Shown here: in pieces, positions 33,677-43,446 of the stretch
Layout: the number at the start of each line of letters is the position of its first letter
Numbering within the stretch: position 1 is the first letter of the stretch
From: Bacillota bacterium
GTDB lineage: Bacteria > Bacillota > Clostridia > Lachnospirales > Lachnospiraceae
Assembly: GCA_023663285.1 (NCBI GenBank)
Contig: JAMPHT010000008.1
Span: 21,749-85,748, forward strand
Direction: 5' to 3'
DNA: 64,000 nt
Position numbers and translations under genes: made by a program
Notes under the pieces: generated by a model
Database searches by the model: none
What the model was told of the DNA's origin: nothing
Seen by the model: only the letters and a program-made list of their open reading frames with translations

Positions 33677-35061
33677 ATTCCTTCCACCCTTTCCGCCGTC
33701 TGCTTTTTAAAGCCCCTAAACATCCTTATCAATACCATCACCGCCACCGCCGCAAGGATCATCTCCGCCACCGTCTGGGCATAGGCAAGCCCGTACAGCG
33801 GAAACAGCCTGTTAAGCAGATAGAGCGCCGGTATTTCCAGCACGATCTTCCGCATCAGAGCAAATATCAATGACTTTCTGCCCATGCCGCAGGCCTGGAA
33901 AACACCCACTGCCAGAAAGTCCGTGGCAAGGAAGGGTGTGGCAAGGCACATTCCTCTTAAGAAGCGGGAACCGTAGCCTATGATGATTTCATTTTTCATA
34001 AACAGGGAAATAAGCAGCTCCGCGCCCGCATAGTACCCAATGGCAGCCGCCGACAGGAAGCCCACCGTCAGCTTTGCGGAAAACAGCAGCGTCTTTTTCA
34101 TGCGCTCATAATTCCCCGCCGCAAAATTATAGCTGATCAGCGGCATGATCCCCTGGGAAAGCCCCATGGCCACATACATGGGGATCATATTGATCTTCTG
34201 AGATATACCCATGGCCGCCACCGCATCCGAGGAAAAATCCGCCGTAAAATTGTTCAGGACAGTCATTCCCGTCACATTCAACAGGTTCTGTATGGCTGCC
34301 GGGACGCCTACGCCACAGACTCCCAGCAGGATCGCCTTTCGGAAACCGAAATATTTGGGATGGATGCAGACATAAGTGCGGCCCCGCCTGACATACAGCA
34401 ATATAAAAAAGTACAGACAGGCGATGCAGTTGGAAATAAAGGTTGCGCACCCTGCGCCTGCCGCTCCCATATTCAGGTACTCCGGCAGGATGAAAAGAGG
34501 GTCAAGGGCAATATTGAGAATACATCCGCTCATGGTGCCGATGCTGGCATGGAGCGCCGCGCCCTCCGCCCGGACAAGATACCCCAGCACCACGTTCAGT
34601 ATGGCGGGCACTGCTCCGCAGGTTACGGTCCAGAACAGATAGCTGCCTGTCTGGGAAGCATTTTCCGGAGCCGTTCCCAGCAGCGCCAGAAGCGGTCCCT
34701 CAAAAACAGTACAGCCCAAAGCAAAGAAAATGCTGCAGGCCAGGGCGCTGTAGAATCCAAAGGCGGAGCTTCTGTACACCGTCTCGTCATCCTTTGTTCC
34801 CAGAGCCCGGCTCATCATGCTGGAAGCGCCCACGCCGAACAGATTGTTCACCGCGTTAAAGGCCAGCAGCACAGGCGCCGCCAGGGTCACTGCGGCATTC
34901 TGTATGGGGTCGTTCAGCTTTCCCACAAAATAAGTGTCCGCAAGGTTATACAGCATGGTCACAAGACAGCCCAGTACCGTGGGTACGGCCAGCTTCATCA
35001 CAGCCCTGGGAATGGGCATCTCTTCAAACAACTGCACTTTACTCTTATCATCCATTTTCAT
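33673..35061 (-). CDS. MATE family efflux transporter
   Basis: 462 residues, 12 predicted membrane helices. MATE hallmarks are PTVLGCLVTMLYNLADTYFVGKL near the N-terminus and the repeated half starting around LLGVCGVGVPAAIQNLLNVTG. It exports organic cations or drugs in exchange for Na or H. The ATG at 35061 has GGGAG eight bases upstream. It is in a run with HD-GYP upstream and GH5 downstream; the association with GH5 may be only transcriptional. Confidence 0.93.
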   Translation of the reverse strand: MKMDDKSKVQLFEEMPIPRAVMKLAVPTVLGCLVTMLYNLADTYFVGKLNDPIQNAAVTLAAPVLLAFNAVNNLFGVGASSMMSRALGTKDDETVYRSSAFGFYSALACSIFFALGCTVFEGPLLALLGTAPENASQTGSYLFWTVTCGAVPAILNVVLGYLVRAEGAALHASIGTMSGCILNIALDPLFILPEYLNMGAAGAGCATFISNCIACLYFFILLYVRRGRTYVCIHPKYFGFRKAILLGVCGVGVPAAIQNLLNVTGMTVLNNFTADFSSDAVAAMGISQKINMIPMYVAMGLSQGIMPLISYNFAAGNYERMKKTLLFSAKLTVGFLSAAAIGYYAGAELLISLFMKNEIIIGYGSRFLRGMCLATPFLATDFLAVGVFQACGMGRKSLIFALMRKIVLEIPALYLLNRLFPLYGLAYAQTVAEMILAAVAVMVLIRMFRGFKKQTAERVEGI

Positions 35062-35115
35062 CAAATAATCTCCCAAACGGCATCCATGCCCTTTGGGAGA
35101 CCCTTTCCGCCTTTA

Positions 35116-36213
35116 CTACTCGATAATGATGTTTGCACAGCTCACATCCAGCGCCAGATCCAGTACCTTTCCCGCTGTCAGCGTCACCACCTTGGGCCTT
35201 GTGGGATAGTCTATATTGTTCTCCACCACCTTGGCCGCCTCGCCGGTGCTCAAGGTCACAACGGAATCCACCGGATACAGGATCACACTCTTTAAAAACA
35301 TTTTTATCATATTTACATCCAGGTCCTCTGTCATGGCCATGATCATCTCCACCGCATCCCTGGGTGAAAAGCCCTTTTTATAGGGCCGCTCTGTCACAAG
35401 GGCGTCATAGATATCAGCCACCGCAAGGATCTTTGCATAAGGACTGATCTTTGCGGCAGGGAGCGCCAGCGGATAACCGTTTCCGCCCATCTTCTCATGG
35501 TGCTGCAGCACGCCCATCAGTATCTCCGGCGCAATGTCCGGCTTATCCTTCAACAGATTGTAGCCTCTGGCAGGATGGGACTTCATCACCTCAAATTCCT
35601 CGTCGGTCAGCCTTGAGGGCTTGTTCAGTATCTCGTTTGGTATCTCCGACTTTCCCAGGTCATGAAGCAGTCCGGAGATCCCGATCTGATGCACATCCTT
35701 TTCGGACATTCCGCTCTGGCGGGCAATGATCATGGCAATGGACGCCACGTCAACACAGTGTTTAAAGGTGTACTCGTCGCTCACCTTCAGCGCGTCGATA
35801 TTCACCGCCACGGCGTCATTCTCCGTGATGGTTTTCATCAACTCGCCGGAAATGCTCTTTGCAGCATCCATGAACCCGGCGTCCCTGGGATTGTTGAACA
35901 TAAACTGCATACCGGTGGCGACCCGCGCCTTTACGCTCTCCGACAGCTGCATCTTTGTCCTGTCGGCTTTCTTGAGCTTTTCAATGGTCTGCAAAGTCTC
36001 CGGGGAGACCTCGATATCGCCCGTTATCGGCTCTTCCTCGCCCTCCCTGATATAGACGCCCGTTATCTTCAGCTTCCGAAGTCCGTCGATGATATAGTCG
36101 TCCAACGGGGTCTTTCGCGCCACCAGGACCCGCCCCGTACCGTCAATGATGGACTGATCGATCACCATGCCGCTTTCCAGCAGCCTTGTACTTATGTATC
36201 TTCGCTTTATCAA
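35116..36213 (-). CDS. HD-GYP domain c-di-GMP phosphodiesterase
   Basis: 365 residues from TTG 36213 (GGGAGG 11 bases upstream); the longer frame to 36366 would overlap the GH3 gene. The N-terminal 150 residues hold a DUF3391-like segment. The HD-GYP domain carries HCVDVASIAMII, HDLGK, HPARGYNLL, HHEKMGGNGYP (the GYP motif) and DIYDALVTERPYKKG. It should degrade c-di-GMP in the cytosol. A C-terminal extension of about 60 residues (VDSVVTLSTGEAAKVVEN) is common in this class. Confidence 0.93.
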   Translation of the reverse strand: MIKRRYISTRLLESGMVIDQSIIDGTGRVLVARKTPLDDYIIDGLRKLKITGVYIREGEEEPITGDIEVSPETLQTIEKLKKADRTKMQLSESVKARVATGMQFMFNNPRDAGFMDAAKSISGELMKTITENDAVAVNIDALKVSDEYTFKHCVDVASIAMIIARQSGMSEKDVHQIGISGLLHDLGKSEIPNEILNKPSRLTDEEFEVMKSHPARGYNLLKDKPDIAPEILMGVLQHHEKMGGNGYPLALPAAKISPYAKILAVADIYDALVTERPYKKGFSPRDAVEMIMAMTEDLDVNMIKMFLKSVILYPVDSVVTLSTGEAAKVVENNIDYPTRPKVVTLTAGKVLDLALDVSCANIIIE

Positions 36214-36244
36214 TAGTGGATTAGCCTCCCTTTTAAGCAGATTC

Positions 36245-37582
36245 TTATTCCTCGATCTTATCCGCGTACTTGATCCTGTATATCCTCCGAAGGGCGTCGT
36301 CAATGCGCTCCTCTGAAATCGTACCGTCACGGACAGCCTGAAGGACGCCGTTGTATGCCTTCTCAAAATCCTCCGGCATATAAAGCATATCGCAGCCCGC
36401 CTTCAACGCCATGATCGCAGCTTCCTCAGAACCATTATAATCGGAAATTGCCGCCATGTCCAGCGAATCGGATATGATCACTCCCTCAAAGCCCATTTCC
36501 TCCCGCAGAATTTCCGTGACCACCCTGGCGGAAAAAACGCAGGGTTCATTGTTCCCGGTCAGGCCGGGAGCCGCCACGCTGCTGACCATGATCATATCCG
36601 CGCCGGAATCGATCACTGCCTGAAACGCCGGAAGCTCCTCGCTTCTAAACTGCTCCTCCGTCCTCTCCGTACCTGCCAGGCCCTTCTCCGGGTCCTCAGC
36701 GGTACTGCCCACACCAGGAAAATACTTCACACAGACCGTCACATCCTGACTCTGAAGACCCTGCGCCACAGAGCCGGCCATGGAGCCGACCAGTGCGCCG
36801 TCCGCTCCGAAAGAGCGCTCTCCCAGCCAGTTATTTTCCGTCACAGCCGGGTCCGCCACCGGCCCAAGATTTAAATTGATCCCAACCCCCGCAAGATTTG
36901 TGCCCAGGGTAACTCCTGCCTGGTAGGCGGCGTCCGTATCTCCCGACTGCCCGATGGTCTTTGCAGCATCTACCTTTGTTCCGATTCCCGCATTTGCTAC
37001 CACGGAGTTCTTTCCGCCTTCTTCCTCCACCGCAAGGAAAATGGGATACTTCGTGTACAGGTTTGTGTTTTCCAGCATCTCTTTGAACTGCGCTTCTGAT
37101 TTTATGTTCTTTGCGGCATAGACGATGCCGCCCACCGCATATTTTGTCAGCGCGTCCTTCGTCCCCTCTCCCGCCTTTACCGCGGTGCCCACGCCGGTTA
37201 TAGACTCCGGCGTCACGATAAAGAGGTTCGCCACCTTATCCTCCAGAGGCATCACCTTTATCAGCTCATTGACGATCTCATCCAGCTTCTGCTTGGCCGT
37301 CAGCTCCGGCGCCGGTTCCGGCGTAGCTTCCGCAGACGGATCCGATTCAGGCGGCGGCGTGGGAAGCTCCGGCTCTGACGCCAGAAGCTCATTCAATGCC
37401 GCCTGGCTGCCCTTCTGCTGGTCCTTCGACGCCTGCCTGCCCTCCGTGATCTGCCGTACTCCGAATACCACACCCGCCGCTCCTGCGGCTATCAGCAGCA
37501 TCACTGCCATATAGGAGATCACCTGATTTCTGATCCTTCGCCTGCGTCTCGCTTCTCTTTTCTCCTGCTGTCTGTCGTCCAT
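36245..37582 (-). CDS. GH3-family beta-N-acetylhexosaminidase-like protein
   Basis: 445 residues with a basic N-terminus and a membrane helix (residues 21-43), then a Pro/Glu-rich linker, so it faces outside. The GH3 barrel has FLAVEEEGGKNSVV, GINLNLGPVADPAV, YFPGVGST and GVIISDSLDMAAIS (nucleophile Asp in SDSLDM). In NagZ-type enzymes the block after GPVADV is KHFPGHG...DSH; here it is KYFPGVGST...DPEKG, so the catalytic His/Asp dyad is lost. Activity on GlcNAc links is therefore uncertain. It is the first gene of a four-gene run. Confidence 0.85.
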   Translation of the reverse strand: MDDRQQEKREARRRRRIRNQVISYMAVMLLIAAGAAGVVFGVRQITEGRQASKDQQKGSQAALNELLASEPELPTPPPESDPSAEATPEPAPELTAKQKLDEIVNELIKVMPLEDKVANLFIVTPESITGVGTAVKAGEGTKDALTKYAVGGIVYAAKNIKSEAQFKEMLENTNLYTKYPIFLAVEEEGGKNSVVANAGIGTKVDAAKTIGQSGDTDAAYQAGVTLGTNLAGVGINLNLGPVADPAVTENNWLGERSFGADGALVGSMAGSVAQGLQSQDVTVCVKYFPGVGSTAEDPEKGLAGTERTEEQFRSEELPAFQAVIDSGADMIMVSSVAAPGLTGNNEPCVFSARVVTEILREEMGFEGVIISDSLDMAAISDYNGSEEAAIMALKAGCDMLYMPEDFEKAYNGVLQAVRDGTISEERIDDALRRIYRIKYADKIEE

Positions 37583-37715
37583 TGTTTCTCCTTATGTTTC
37601 GATCCTGCATCCTGTCACGCCTCCGGGCAGGAGACCGCATCGCAGACCGCTTCCATTCGCTAAAAAAGCGAACCTTGTACGCATTTTCATACGGAATTTC
37701 CTACTCAATAACAAC

Positions 37716-37747
37716 ATAAGGAAACGAATATTACTTCGTTTCCTTAT
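37716..37747. terminator. Hairpin terminator after lysC
   Basis: A 12-bp perfect stem ATAAGGAAACGA/TCGTTTCCTTAT. The roughly 410-base gap 37583-37995 holds only this and the repeat below. Confidence 0.6.
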
Positions 37748-37790
37748 AAAAATTTCATCTTTTGTACTTTTTGAATTCTTCCGTGCTTCA

Positions 37791-37880
37791 AGCTTCTTTT
37801 GTATTCCGGTTTCTTTTGTATTCCGGCTTCTTTTGCAGTTTAATCTTCTTTTGTATCTTATGTCTCTTTTGTATTTTAAC
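37791..37880. repeat. Degenerate 16-18-bp tandem repeat
   Basis: About five copies of a unit like TTCTTTTGTATTCCGG, the first two nearly identical, then drifting. No ribosome site or convincing coding use is seen. Confidence 0.6.
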
Positions 37881-37995
37881 AGCTTTCTCTTCTGCCTGCC
37901 AGCCGACACGTCTCAACTGACATTCTCATTATATTTGCCTTCTCGACAAATGTCAACAGCAAACAATGAATTGTTACATTTTTCCTATGCCGCTT

Positions 37996-39315
37996 TTATA
38001 ATCTGGTCAGCACAAAAATATCGTAGATTGCCCTGATTGCAGTCTCAAAGTCCTCGTCCGCCACACCTATGATGATATTCTGCTCGGAAGAGCCCTGGTC
38101 TATCATGCGGACATTCACATTGACATGGGCCAGGGCGGAAAAGATACGCCCTGCCGTACCTCTGGTGGACTTCATGCCCCGTCCCACAACGGCGATCAGC
38201 GCAAGATCCGACTCGATCTCTATGGAATCCGGGGCAGCCAGCCGATGGATCCCCGCCACCACCTTCTGCTCCTTGTGCATAAACTCGTCCTGGTGTACAA
38301 ATACCGTCATCGTATCAATTCCGGAGGGCACGTGCTCAAAGGAGATACCGTTTTCCTCAAACGCCTGCAGCACCTTCCTGCCGAAGCCGATCTCCGAGTT
38401 CATCATATCCTTTTCTATATTGATGGAGCAAAATCCCTTCTTTCCCGCGATGCCGGTGATCACATATCTGGATTTCTGACAGGTGCTTCCCACGATCCAT
38501 GTTCCGTTGTCCTCCGGGGCGTTGGTATTGCGGATATTGATGGGAATTCCCTGCTGGCGCACCGGGAAAATGGATTCCTCATGAAGCACACCCGCGCCCA
38601 TGTAGGACAGCTCCCGCAGCTCCTTGTAGGTGATCGTCTCGATGCCTGCGGGATTCTCTATGATCCTGGGATCCGCCACCAGAAATCCCGACACATCGGT
38701 CCAGTTCTCATACACATCCACCTGGGCCGCCCTGGCCACAATAGATCCCGTAATATCGGATCCGCCTCTGGAAAAGGTCTTTATGCTGCCATCCGGCATC
38801 GCCCCGTAAAATCCGGGCACCACCGCCCTGTCGCATCCTTTAAGCCTTTCCGACAGTACCTCATCTGTCTTAGCCTCATCCAGACTTCCGTCATCCTTAA
38901 AAAAGATGACCATTGCCGCGTCTATAAAGGTTGCTCCAAGATACGCCGCCAGGATGATCCCATTCAGATATTCGCCTCTGGAAGCAGCATAATTGCTGCC
39001 TGCACGCTCCTTAAAATTCTTCTCGATGATCCCGAACTCCTGTTCCAGGCTCAGGTCCAGCTCCAGGCCCTGGATGATCTCCCTGTATCTGTCCTCAATG
39101 GCACTCAGCTCCTTTTTATAGCTCTTGCCGGATTCCGCCAGCTCATAACAGGCATACAGCATATCCGTCACCTTCGTGTCGTCCTTAAAACGCTTTCCCG
39201 GCGCTGACGGGATCACATATTTTCTGGCGGGATCCGCCTTTATGATCTCTCCCACCTTTTTAAACTGCTGGGCGCTCGCCAGCGAGCTGCCTCCAAACTT
39301 CACAACCTTAGCCAT
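37996..39315 (-). CDS. lysC: Aspartate kinase
   Basis: 439 residues. It phosphorylates aspartate, the first step to Lys, Thr and Met. The kinase core opens with MAKVVKFGGSSLASAQQ. Later blocks are RGGSDITGSIVARA, VYENWTDVSGFLVADPR and RELSYMGAGVLHEESIFPV. Two C-terminal ACT domains (from about residue 300, VGRGMKSTRGTAGRIFSALA) suggest feedback control by an end-product amino acid. It is last in an operon with hom and the ACT regulator. Gene symbol by common usage; which isozyme is unknown. Confidence 0.94.
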   Translation of the reverse strand: MAKVVKFGGSSLASAQQFKKVGEIIKADPARKYVIPSAPGKRFKDDTKVTDMLYACYELAESGKSYKKELSAIEDRYREIIQGLELDLSLEQEFGIIEKNFKERAGSNYAASRGEYLNGIILAAYLGATFIDAAMVIFFKDDGSLDEAKTDEVLSERLKGCDRAVVPGFYGAMPDGSIKTFSRGGSDITGSIVARAAQVDVYENWTDVSGFLVADPRIIENPAGIETITYKELRELSYMGAGVLHEESIFPVRQQGIPINIRNTNAPEDNGTWIVGSTCQKSRYVITGIAGKKGFCSINIEKDMMNSEIGFGRKVLQAFEENGISFEHVPSGIDTMTVFVHQDEFMHKEQKVVAGIHRLAAPDSIEIESDLALIAVVGRGMKSTRGTAGRIFSALAHVNVNVRMIDQGSSEQNIIIGVADEDFETAIRAIYDIFVLTRL

Positions 39316-39358
39316 ATCTGCTGCACCTCGTATCTGTATTTTATATTTTGTAGCCGCT

Positions 39359-40570
39359 CTATGCCAGACGTATCCTGCTTAAAAGCTGCTGCCCCAATGC
39401 AGCGCTCTTCTCGCCGAATTCTTTCTCGCTCATCTCCTCTGTCAGGAAGCCGATATCCTCCGTCCTGCCTGCATCCACAAAGCTGCAGCCGGGGAAGCTC
39501 TCCTCCGCTTTCCCGCGTGCAGAAGCCTCCGCCCTGACAAAGAAACGCTTCCTGCTCTCCGCCACATCCGCAAGCTCTGCCTCTTCCCTGTCCCAGATAC
39601 AGATGATACTGCTGCGCCCTATATGCCTGGCACAGTCAATGACATCGGACACCACCGCGCTGGCAGTGGGCAGCTTGCCCGCTCCGCGGCCGTAAAACAT
39701 AACGTCCCCCAGCATATTTCCCCGGACAAACACACCGTTATACACATCATTCACCGCTGCCAGAGGATGCTCCAGGGGCACAAAGGCAGGCGCCACCATG
39801 GCAAGTACCTTTTCCTCCTCCAGAGCCTCGCTGGTGGCAAGCAGCTTGATCGTCATGCCTGCGGCTTTCGCATACTCAAAATCCGCCGTGCTGATCTTAC
39901 TGATACCCTCAGTGTATATTTTCTCCGCATCCACATTTTTTCCCATCATGAGAGAAGAGAGAATGGCCACCTTCCGGCAGGCGTCGTAGCCCTCCACATC
40001 CGCCTCCGGGTTCCGCTCCGCATAGCCCAGCTCCTGGGCCTTTTTCAGAGTGTCGCTGTAGCCGGCCCCCTCCTTCTCCATCTTCGTCAGGATATAGTTG
40101 GTGGTTCCGTTCAGGATGGCGGTGATCTTCTCGATCCTCTCAGCGGTCAGCGCCTTGGTAATGGGCCGGATAACGGGTATTCCGCCGCCTACGCTGGCCT
40201 CGAACATATAGCTGCACTTTCTGTCTCTGGCAATCTCCAGCAGCTCCGCTCCATGCTTCGCCACCAGCTCCTTATTGGAGGTGCATACGCTCTTCCCCGC
40301 CTCCAGCAGCTGCTTTGTAAACTGATAGGCTGCTCCCACGCCTCCCATGACCTCGCAGACTACGTCGATCTCCGGGTCATGCAAGATCACGTTAAAATCG
40401 TGTATCACCCTGTCCTCATAAGGATCTCCGGGAAAATCCCGCAGATCAAGAATGTACTTGACGTGCATTTCCTCGCCGGCCTTGACGCTGACCTGAGCGT
40501 TGTTGCTTTCAATGACCTCCACCACACCGCTTCCCACAGTGCCATATCCCAAAACCGCTACCTTTATCAT
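39359..40570 (-). CDS. hom: Homoserine dehydrogenase
   Basis: 403 residues. It reduces aspartate semialdehyde to homoserine. The ATG at 40570 (MIKVAVLGYGTVGSGVV, Rossmann nucleotide site) follows GGAGAGGG. Other blocks: TSNKELVAKHGAEL, FEASVGGGIPVIRPI, LNGTTNYILTKME and NPEADVEGYDACRKVAIL. The C-terminal 80 residues look like a reduced ACT domain. It is 43 bases upstream of lysC in the same run. Confidence 0.95.
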   Translation of the reverse strand: MIKVAVLGYGTVGSGVVEVIESNNAQVSVKAGEEMHVKYILDLRDFPGDPYEDRVIHDFNVILHDPEIDVVCEVMGGVGAAYQFTKQLLEAGKSVCTSNKELVAKHGAELLEIARDRKCSYMFEASVGGGIPVIRPITKALTAERIEKITAILNGTTNYILTKMEKEGAGYSDTLKKAQELGYAERNPEADVEGYDACRKVAILSSLMMGKNVDAEKIYTEGISKISTADFEYAKAAGMTIKLLATSEALEEEKVLAMVAPAFVPLEHPLAAVNDVYNGVFVRGNMLGDVMFYGRGAGKLPTASAVVSDVIDCARHIGRSSIICIWDREEAELADVAESRKRFFVRAEASARGKAEESFPGCSFVDAGRTEDIGFLTEEMSEKEFGEKSAALGQQLLSRIRLA

Positions 40571-40604
40571 GATTCCCTCTCCGTTTCTGTATTTTTTCTT
40601 CACA

Positions 40605-41048
40605 CTATTCGCGTGCCACCATCTTCACATGATGCACGCCCTTCTGGGCCTCCATCTGTTCCAGCATTTTTGATATGTCCCCGGTATTTTGAAGCACCTG
40701 CACACTAAGGCTCAAGGATGCCATGCCGTTTATTGGAATACTCTGGTGGATCGTCAGTATATTCGCACCGTATTCCGCTATGATCTTCAACACATCCGAC
40801 AGAAGCCCCGGTTCATCCTCCATCTGAAATGTCAGTGTGACCGTGGTTCCTCCGGTGTTATCATGAAACTGAAAAATATCATCCTTATATTTATAGAAAG
40901 AACTGCGGCTGATGCCGACAGCATCCACCGCCTCCTGGACTGTCAGGACCTTCTCCGACTCCAGAAGCCTCTTTGCCTCGACCACCCGCAGCAATACATC
41001 CGGCACCGCCTTCCGGGTCACCACATAATATTTTGCCGCTCCACTCAT
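40605..41048 (-). CDS. ACT domain protein (UPF0735 / PheB-like)
   Basis: 147 residues from the ATG at 41048 (MSGAAKYYVVTRKAVPDVL). A small HTH-like segment (VQEAVDAVGISRSSFYKYKD) is followed by an ACT domain (LTFQMEDEPGLLSDVLKIIAEYGANILTI, split here by description). This is the UPF0735 family, commonly placed before hom in Firmicutes. It likely senses an aspartate-family amino acid; regulation of the operon is inferred. Confidence 0.88.
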   Translation of the reverse strand: MSGAAKYYVVTRKAVPDVLLRVVEAKRLLESEKVLTVQEAVDAVGISRSSFYKYKDDIFQFHDNTGGTTVTLTFQMEDEPGLLSDVLKIIAEYGANILTIHQSIPINGMASLSLSVQVLQNTGDISKMLEQMEAQKGVHHVKMVARE

Positions 41049-41281
41049 ACCGTTTTCATGCCTTCTCATACTTTTTCCCGCGAACGTTCTTGCCTCGCGG
41101 ACACTTGTTTGCCAGCGAAAGATATTCTAGCACATATCATTTGAAAGCACAAGCCCTTTTTTATAACACATGATGCAAAAATGATCGATATTTTATGCCA
41201 GTTTGCGGAAATTTTGATGCACTTTTTGCGCATTTCCTTTTTATAATGGTTCTCGAAGTCATATTCCAGGGAGGTTTCACA

Positions 41282-43399
41282 ATGAGCATTATGAGAAAAA
41301 AAAGAATCTGCTGTCTTTTGGCGCTGCTGCTGTTTGCTATAAGCTGCCCCGCCGTTTACGCGGCGGAAGGAAATACCGCAGGGGACGGCAGTTCGGGCGC
41401 AGACAGCTCCGAGGAAAACGATTCCGATGAAAGTGACGGAGACAAGCTTCTTGCGCCTTATTTTATCATCCAGGGCACTGAGGAGGACACCCCTTCTCTG
41501 GAACACTTTCCGTTAAAAGCAACCAATGTAGTCTCCAACGTCAGCGGCATCATTGCCGAGACCTATGTAACACAGACTTACGCAAATGAAGGGGAGGTCC
41601 CCATCAATGCCAGCTATGTGTTCCCCGCCTCCTCATCCGTTACCATCCACGGCATGAAGATGGTGATCGGCAACGAAATGATCACCGCCCAGATCAAGGA
41701 GAAGGAAACAGCAAAGAAGGAATATACGGAGGCAAAGAGCGAGGGCAAAAGCGCTTCCCTGCTGGAGCAGAAAAGACCCAACGTGTTCACTATGGACGTG
41801 GCAAATATCATGCCCGGCGACATTGTAAATATCGAGCTGCACTATACCCAGCTGATCACTCCCAGAGAAAATACCTATGAATTTGTCTTTCCCACGGTAG
41901 TGGGTCCCCGCTATACCCCGCCCGCCACAGCAGACAGCCAGGGAGACGATGCAGGAGACGGCTCAAAAAACATTGACGGCAGCTCCGAAAACGACTGGAC
42001 GGCAAGCCCTTACCTGCCGGAGGGCACTACACCGCCCGGCGATTACAATATCACCGTAAATCTCTCCACAGGCGTTCCCATTGCCGACATCACAAGCAAA
42101 TCCCACGGCATTAGGATCGTTAAGACAAACGATTCCACCGCACAGATCACCCTGATGGATCCGGACGACTATGCGGGCAACCGGGACTTTATCTTAAGAT
42201 ACAGGCTCACCGGAGAAGAGATACAAAGCGGACTGGTGCTTTCCGAAGGCACGGACGAAAATTTCTTTATGCTGACCATACAGCCTCCTGAGAGATATGT
42301 GCCTGAGGACATTCCGCCCAGAGAATATATTTTTGTGCTGGATGTATCCGGCTCCATGTTCGGCTATCCCCTGGATACCGCAAAGGACTTACTTCACGAC
42401 CTGGTGGCGGACTTAAAAGAGACGGACACCTTCAACCTGGTCCTCTTTGCCAATGAGACCACCCTGCTTTCCCAGCGCTCCCTCCCTGCCACTCCGCAGA
42501 ATGTCGGGGCTGCCATACAGCTGATCGACAGGCAGGATGGAGGCGGCGGGACTTCCCTGCTTCCGGCGCTGCAGGACGCACTTGCAATACCGAAGGGAGA
42601 CGATACTGCGCGAAGCATTGTCATCATCACAGACGGCTACATTTCCAATGACGACGAGGTGGTTTCCTGCGTCACCGAAAACATGAGCAGGGCCAGCTTT
42701 TTCTCCTTCGGTATCGGAAGCTCCGTCAATGATTACCTGATCAAACAGATCGCAGGCTGCGGCCTGGGCGAATACTTTATCGTGACAGACAGAGAGGACG
42801 CTTCCGAATCTGCCGCCAGCTTCCGCACTTATATTGAAGCGCCTCTGCTCACGGATATTTCCGTAGCCTATCAAAATTTTGACGTCTATGACGTGGAGCC
42901 CTCCCTTCCCTCCATCCTGTACGCGGCGCAGCCTATTGTGCTCTTCGGAAAATGGCGGGGAGCTCCTGCAGGAACCATTACCGTTACCGGCAGAGCAGGC
43001 GCTGAGGACTATGTACAGGAAATTCCCGTCAATACCGTAAAGGTGGACAGGGAAAGCGACGCTCTCCGCTATCTGTGGGCCCGGACCCGCCTGGACCAAG
43101 TTGCAGGCTACGGCAGTATCCGCAACGACGTATCGGTAAAGGATGAAATCACCCTGCTTGGCTTAAACTATAGCATGATCACCCCTTATACCTCATTTAT
43201 CGCCGTTTCCGAGATCATCCGGAACCCGGAGAAAAACAGCCGGGACGTGGATCAGGCTCTCCCCCTGCCCCAGAGGGTATCCGGGCTGGCAGTGGGCGGC
43301 GGTTACCGGGCATATTCAGAGCCGGAGCTGCTCCTTCTGATTCTGCCCGCCGCGGCGGTATTCCTGCTAAGAACAAGAAAAGCAAAGCGCACCCACTGA
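41282..43399 (+). CDS. VIT/vWA surface protein with C-terminal sorting signal
   Basis: 705 residues from the ATG at 41282 (GGGAGG upstream). A signal peptide (residues 5-28, ending near VYAAEG) and a Ser/Asp/Gly-rich stretch precede a VIT domain (residues about 80-210, ETYVTQTYANEGEVPINASY). A vWA domain with MIDAS FVLDVSGSMFGYP, GGGTSLLPAL and IVIITDGYIS follows. The last 28 residues have YSEPE, a 14-residue hydrophobic stretch and a basic end RTRKAKR, i.e. an exosortase-type (PEP-CTERM-like) signal. The exosortase gene is next. It probably forms an adhesive or metal-binding surface layer component. Confidence 0.9.
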   Translation: MSIMRKKRICCLLALLLFAISCPAVYAAEGNTAGDGSSGADSSEENDSDESDGDKLLAPYFIIQGTEEDTPSLEHFPLKATNVVSNVSGIIAETYVTQTYANEGEVPINASYVFPASSSVTIHGMKMVIGNEMITAQIKEKETAKKEYTEAKSEGKSASLLEQKRPNVFTMDVANIMPGDIVNIELHYTQLITPRENTYEFVFPTVVGPRYTPPATADSQGDDAGDGSKNIDGSSENDWTASPYLPEGTTPPGDYNITVNLSTGVPIADITSKSHGIRIVKTNDSTAQITLMDPDDYAGNRDFILRYRLTGEEIQSGLVLSEGTDENFFMLTIQPPERYVPEDIPPREYIFVLDVSGSMFGYPLDTAKDLLHDLVADLKETDTFNLVLFANETTLLSQRSLPATPQNVGAAIQLIDRQDGGGGTSLLPALQDALAIPKGDDTARSIVIITDGYISNDDEVVSCVTENMSRASFFSFGIGSSVNDYLIKQIAGCGLGEYFIVTDREDASESAASFRTYIEAPLLTDISVAYQNFDVYDVEPSLPSILYAAQPIVLFGKWRGAPAGTITVTGRAGAEDYVQEIPVNTVKVDRESDALRYLWARTRLDQVAGYGSIRNDVSVKDEITLLGLNYSMITPYTSFIAVSEIIRNPEKNSRDVDQALPLPQRVSGLAVGGGYRAYSEPELLLLILPAAAVFLLRTRKAKRTH

Positions 43400-43446
43400 A
43401 ACTCTATTTTAGAAGCTCAATTTTTAAGGAAAGGCAGGCGCATCAA

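Noticed and set aside
36214-36366. Longer start of the HD-GYP gene
   Set aside because: The extra residues are out-of-frame GH3 sequence; TTG 36213 follows GGGAGG.
37592-37909. Minus-strand frame of 105 codons rich in Lys and Arg
   Set aside because: It is made by the degenerate TTCTTTTGTATTCCGG repeat and a hairpin, with no ribosome site or family likeness.
40571-41300. T-box or riboswitch before the aspartate-family operon
   Set aside because: No T-box sequence, terminator/antiterminator pair or lysine riboswitch core could be recognised.
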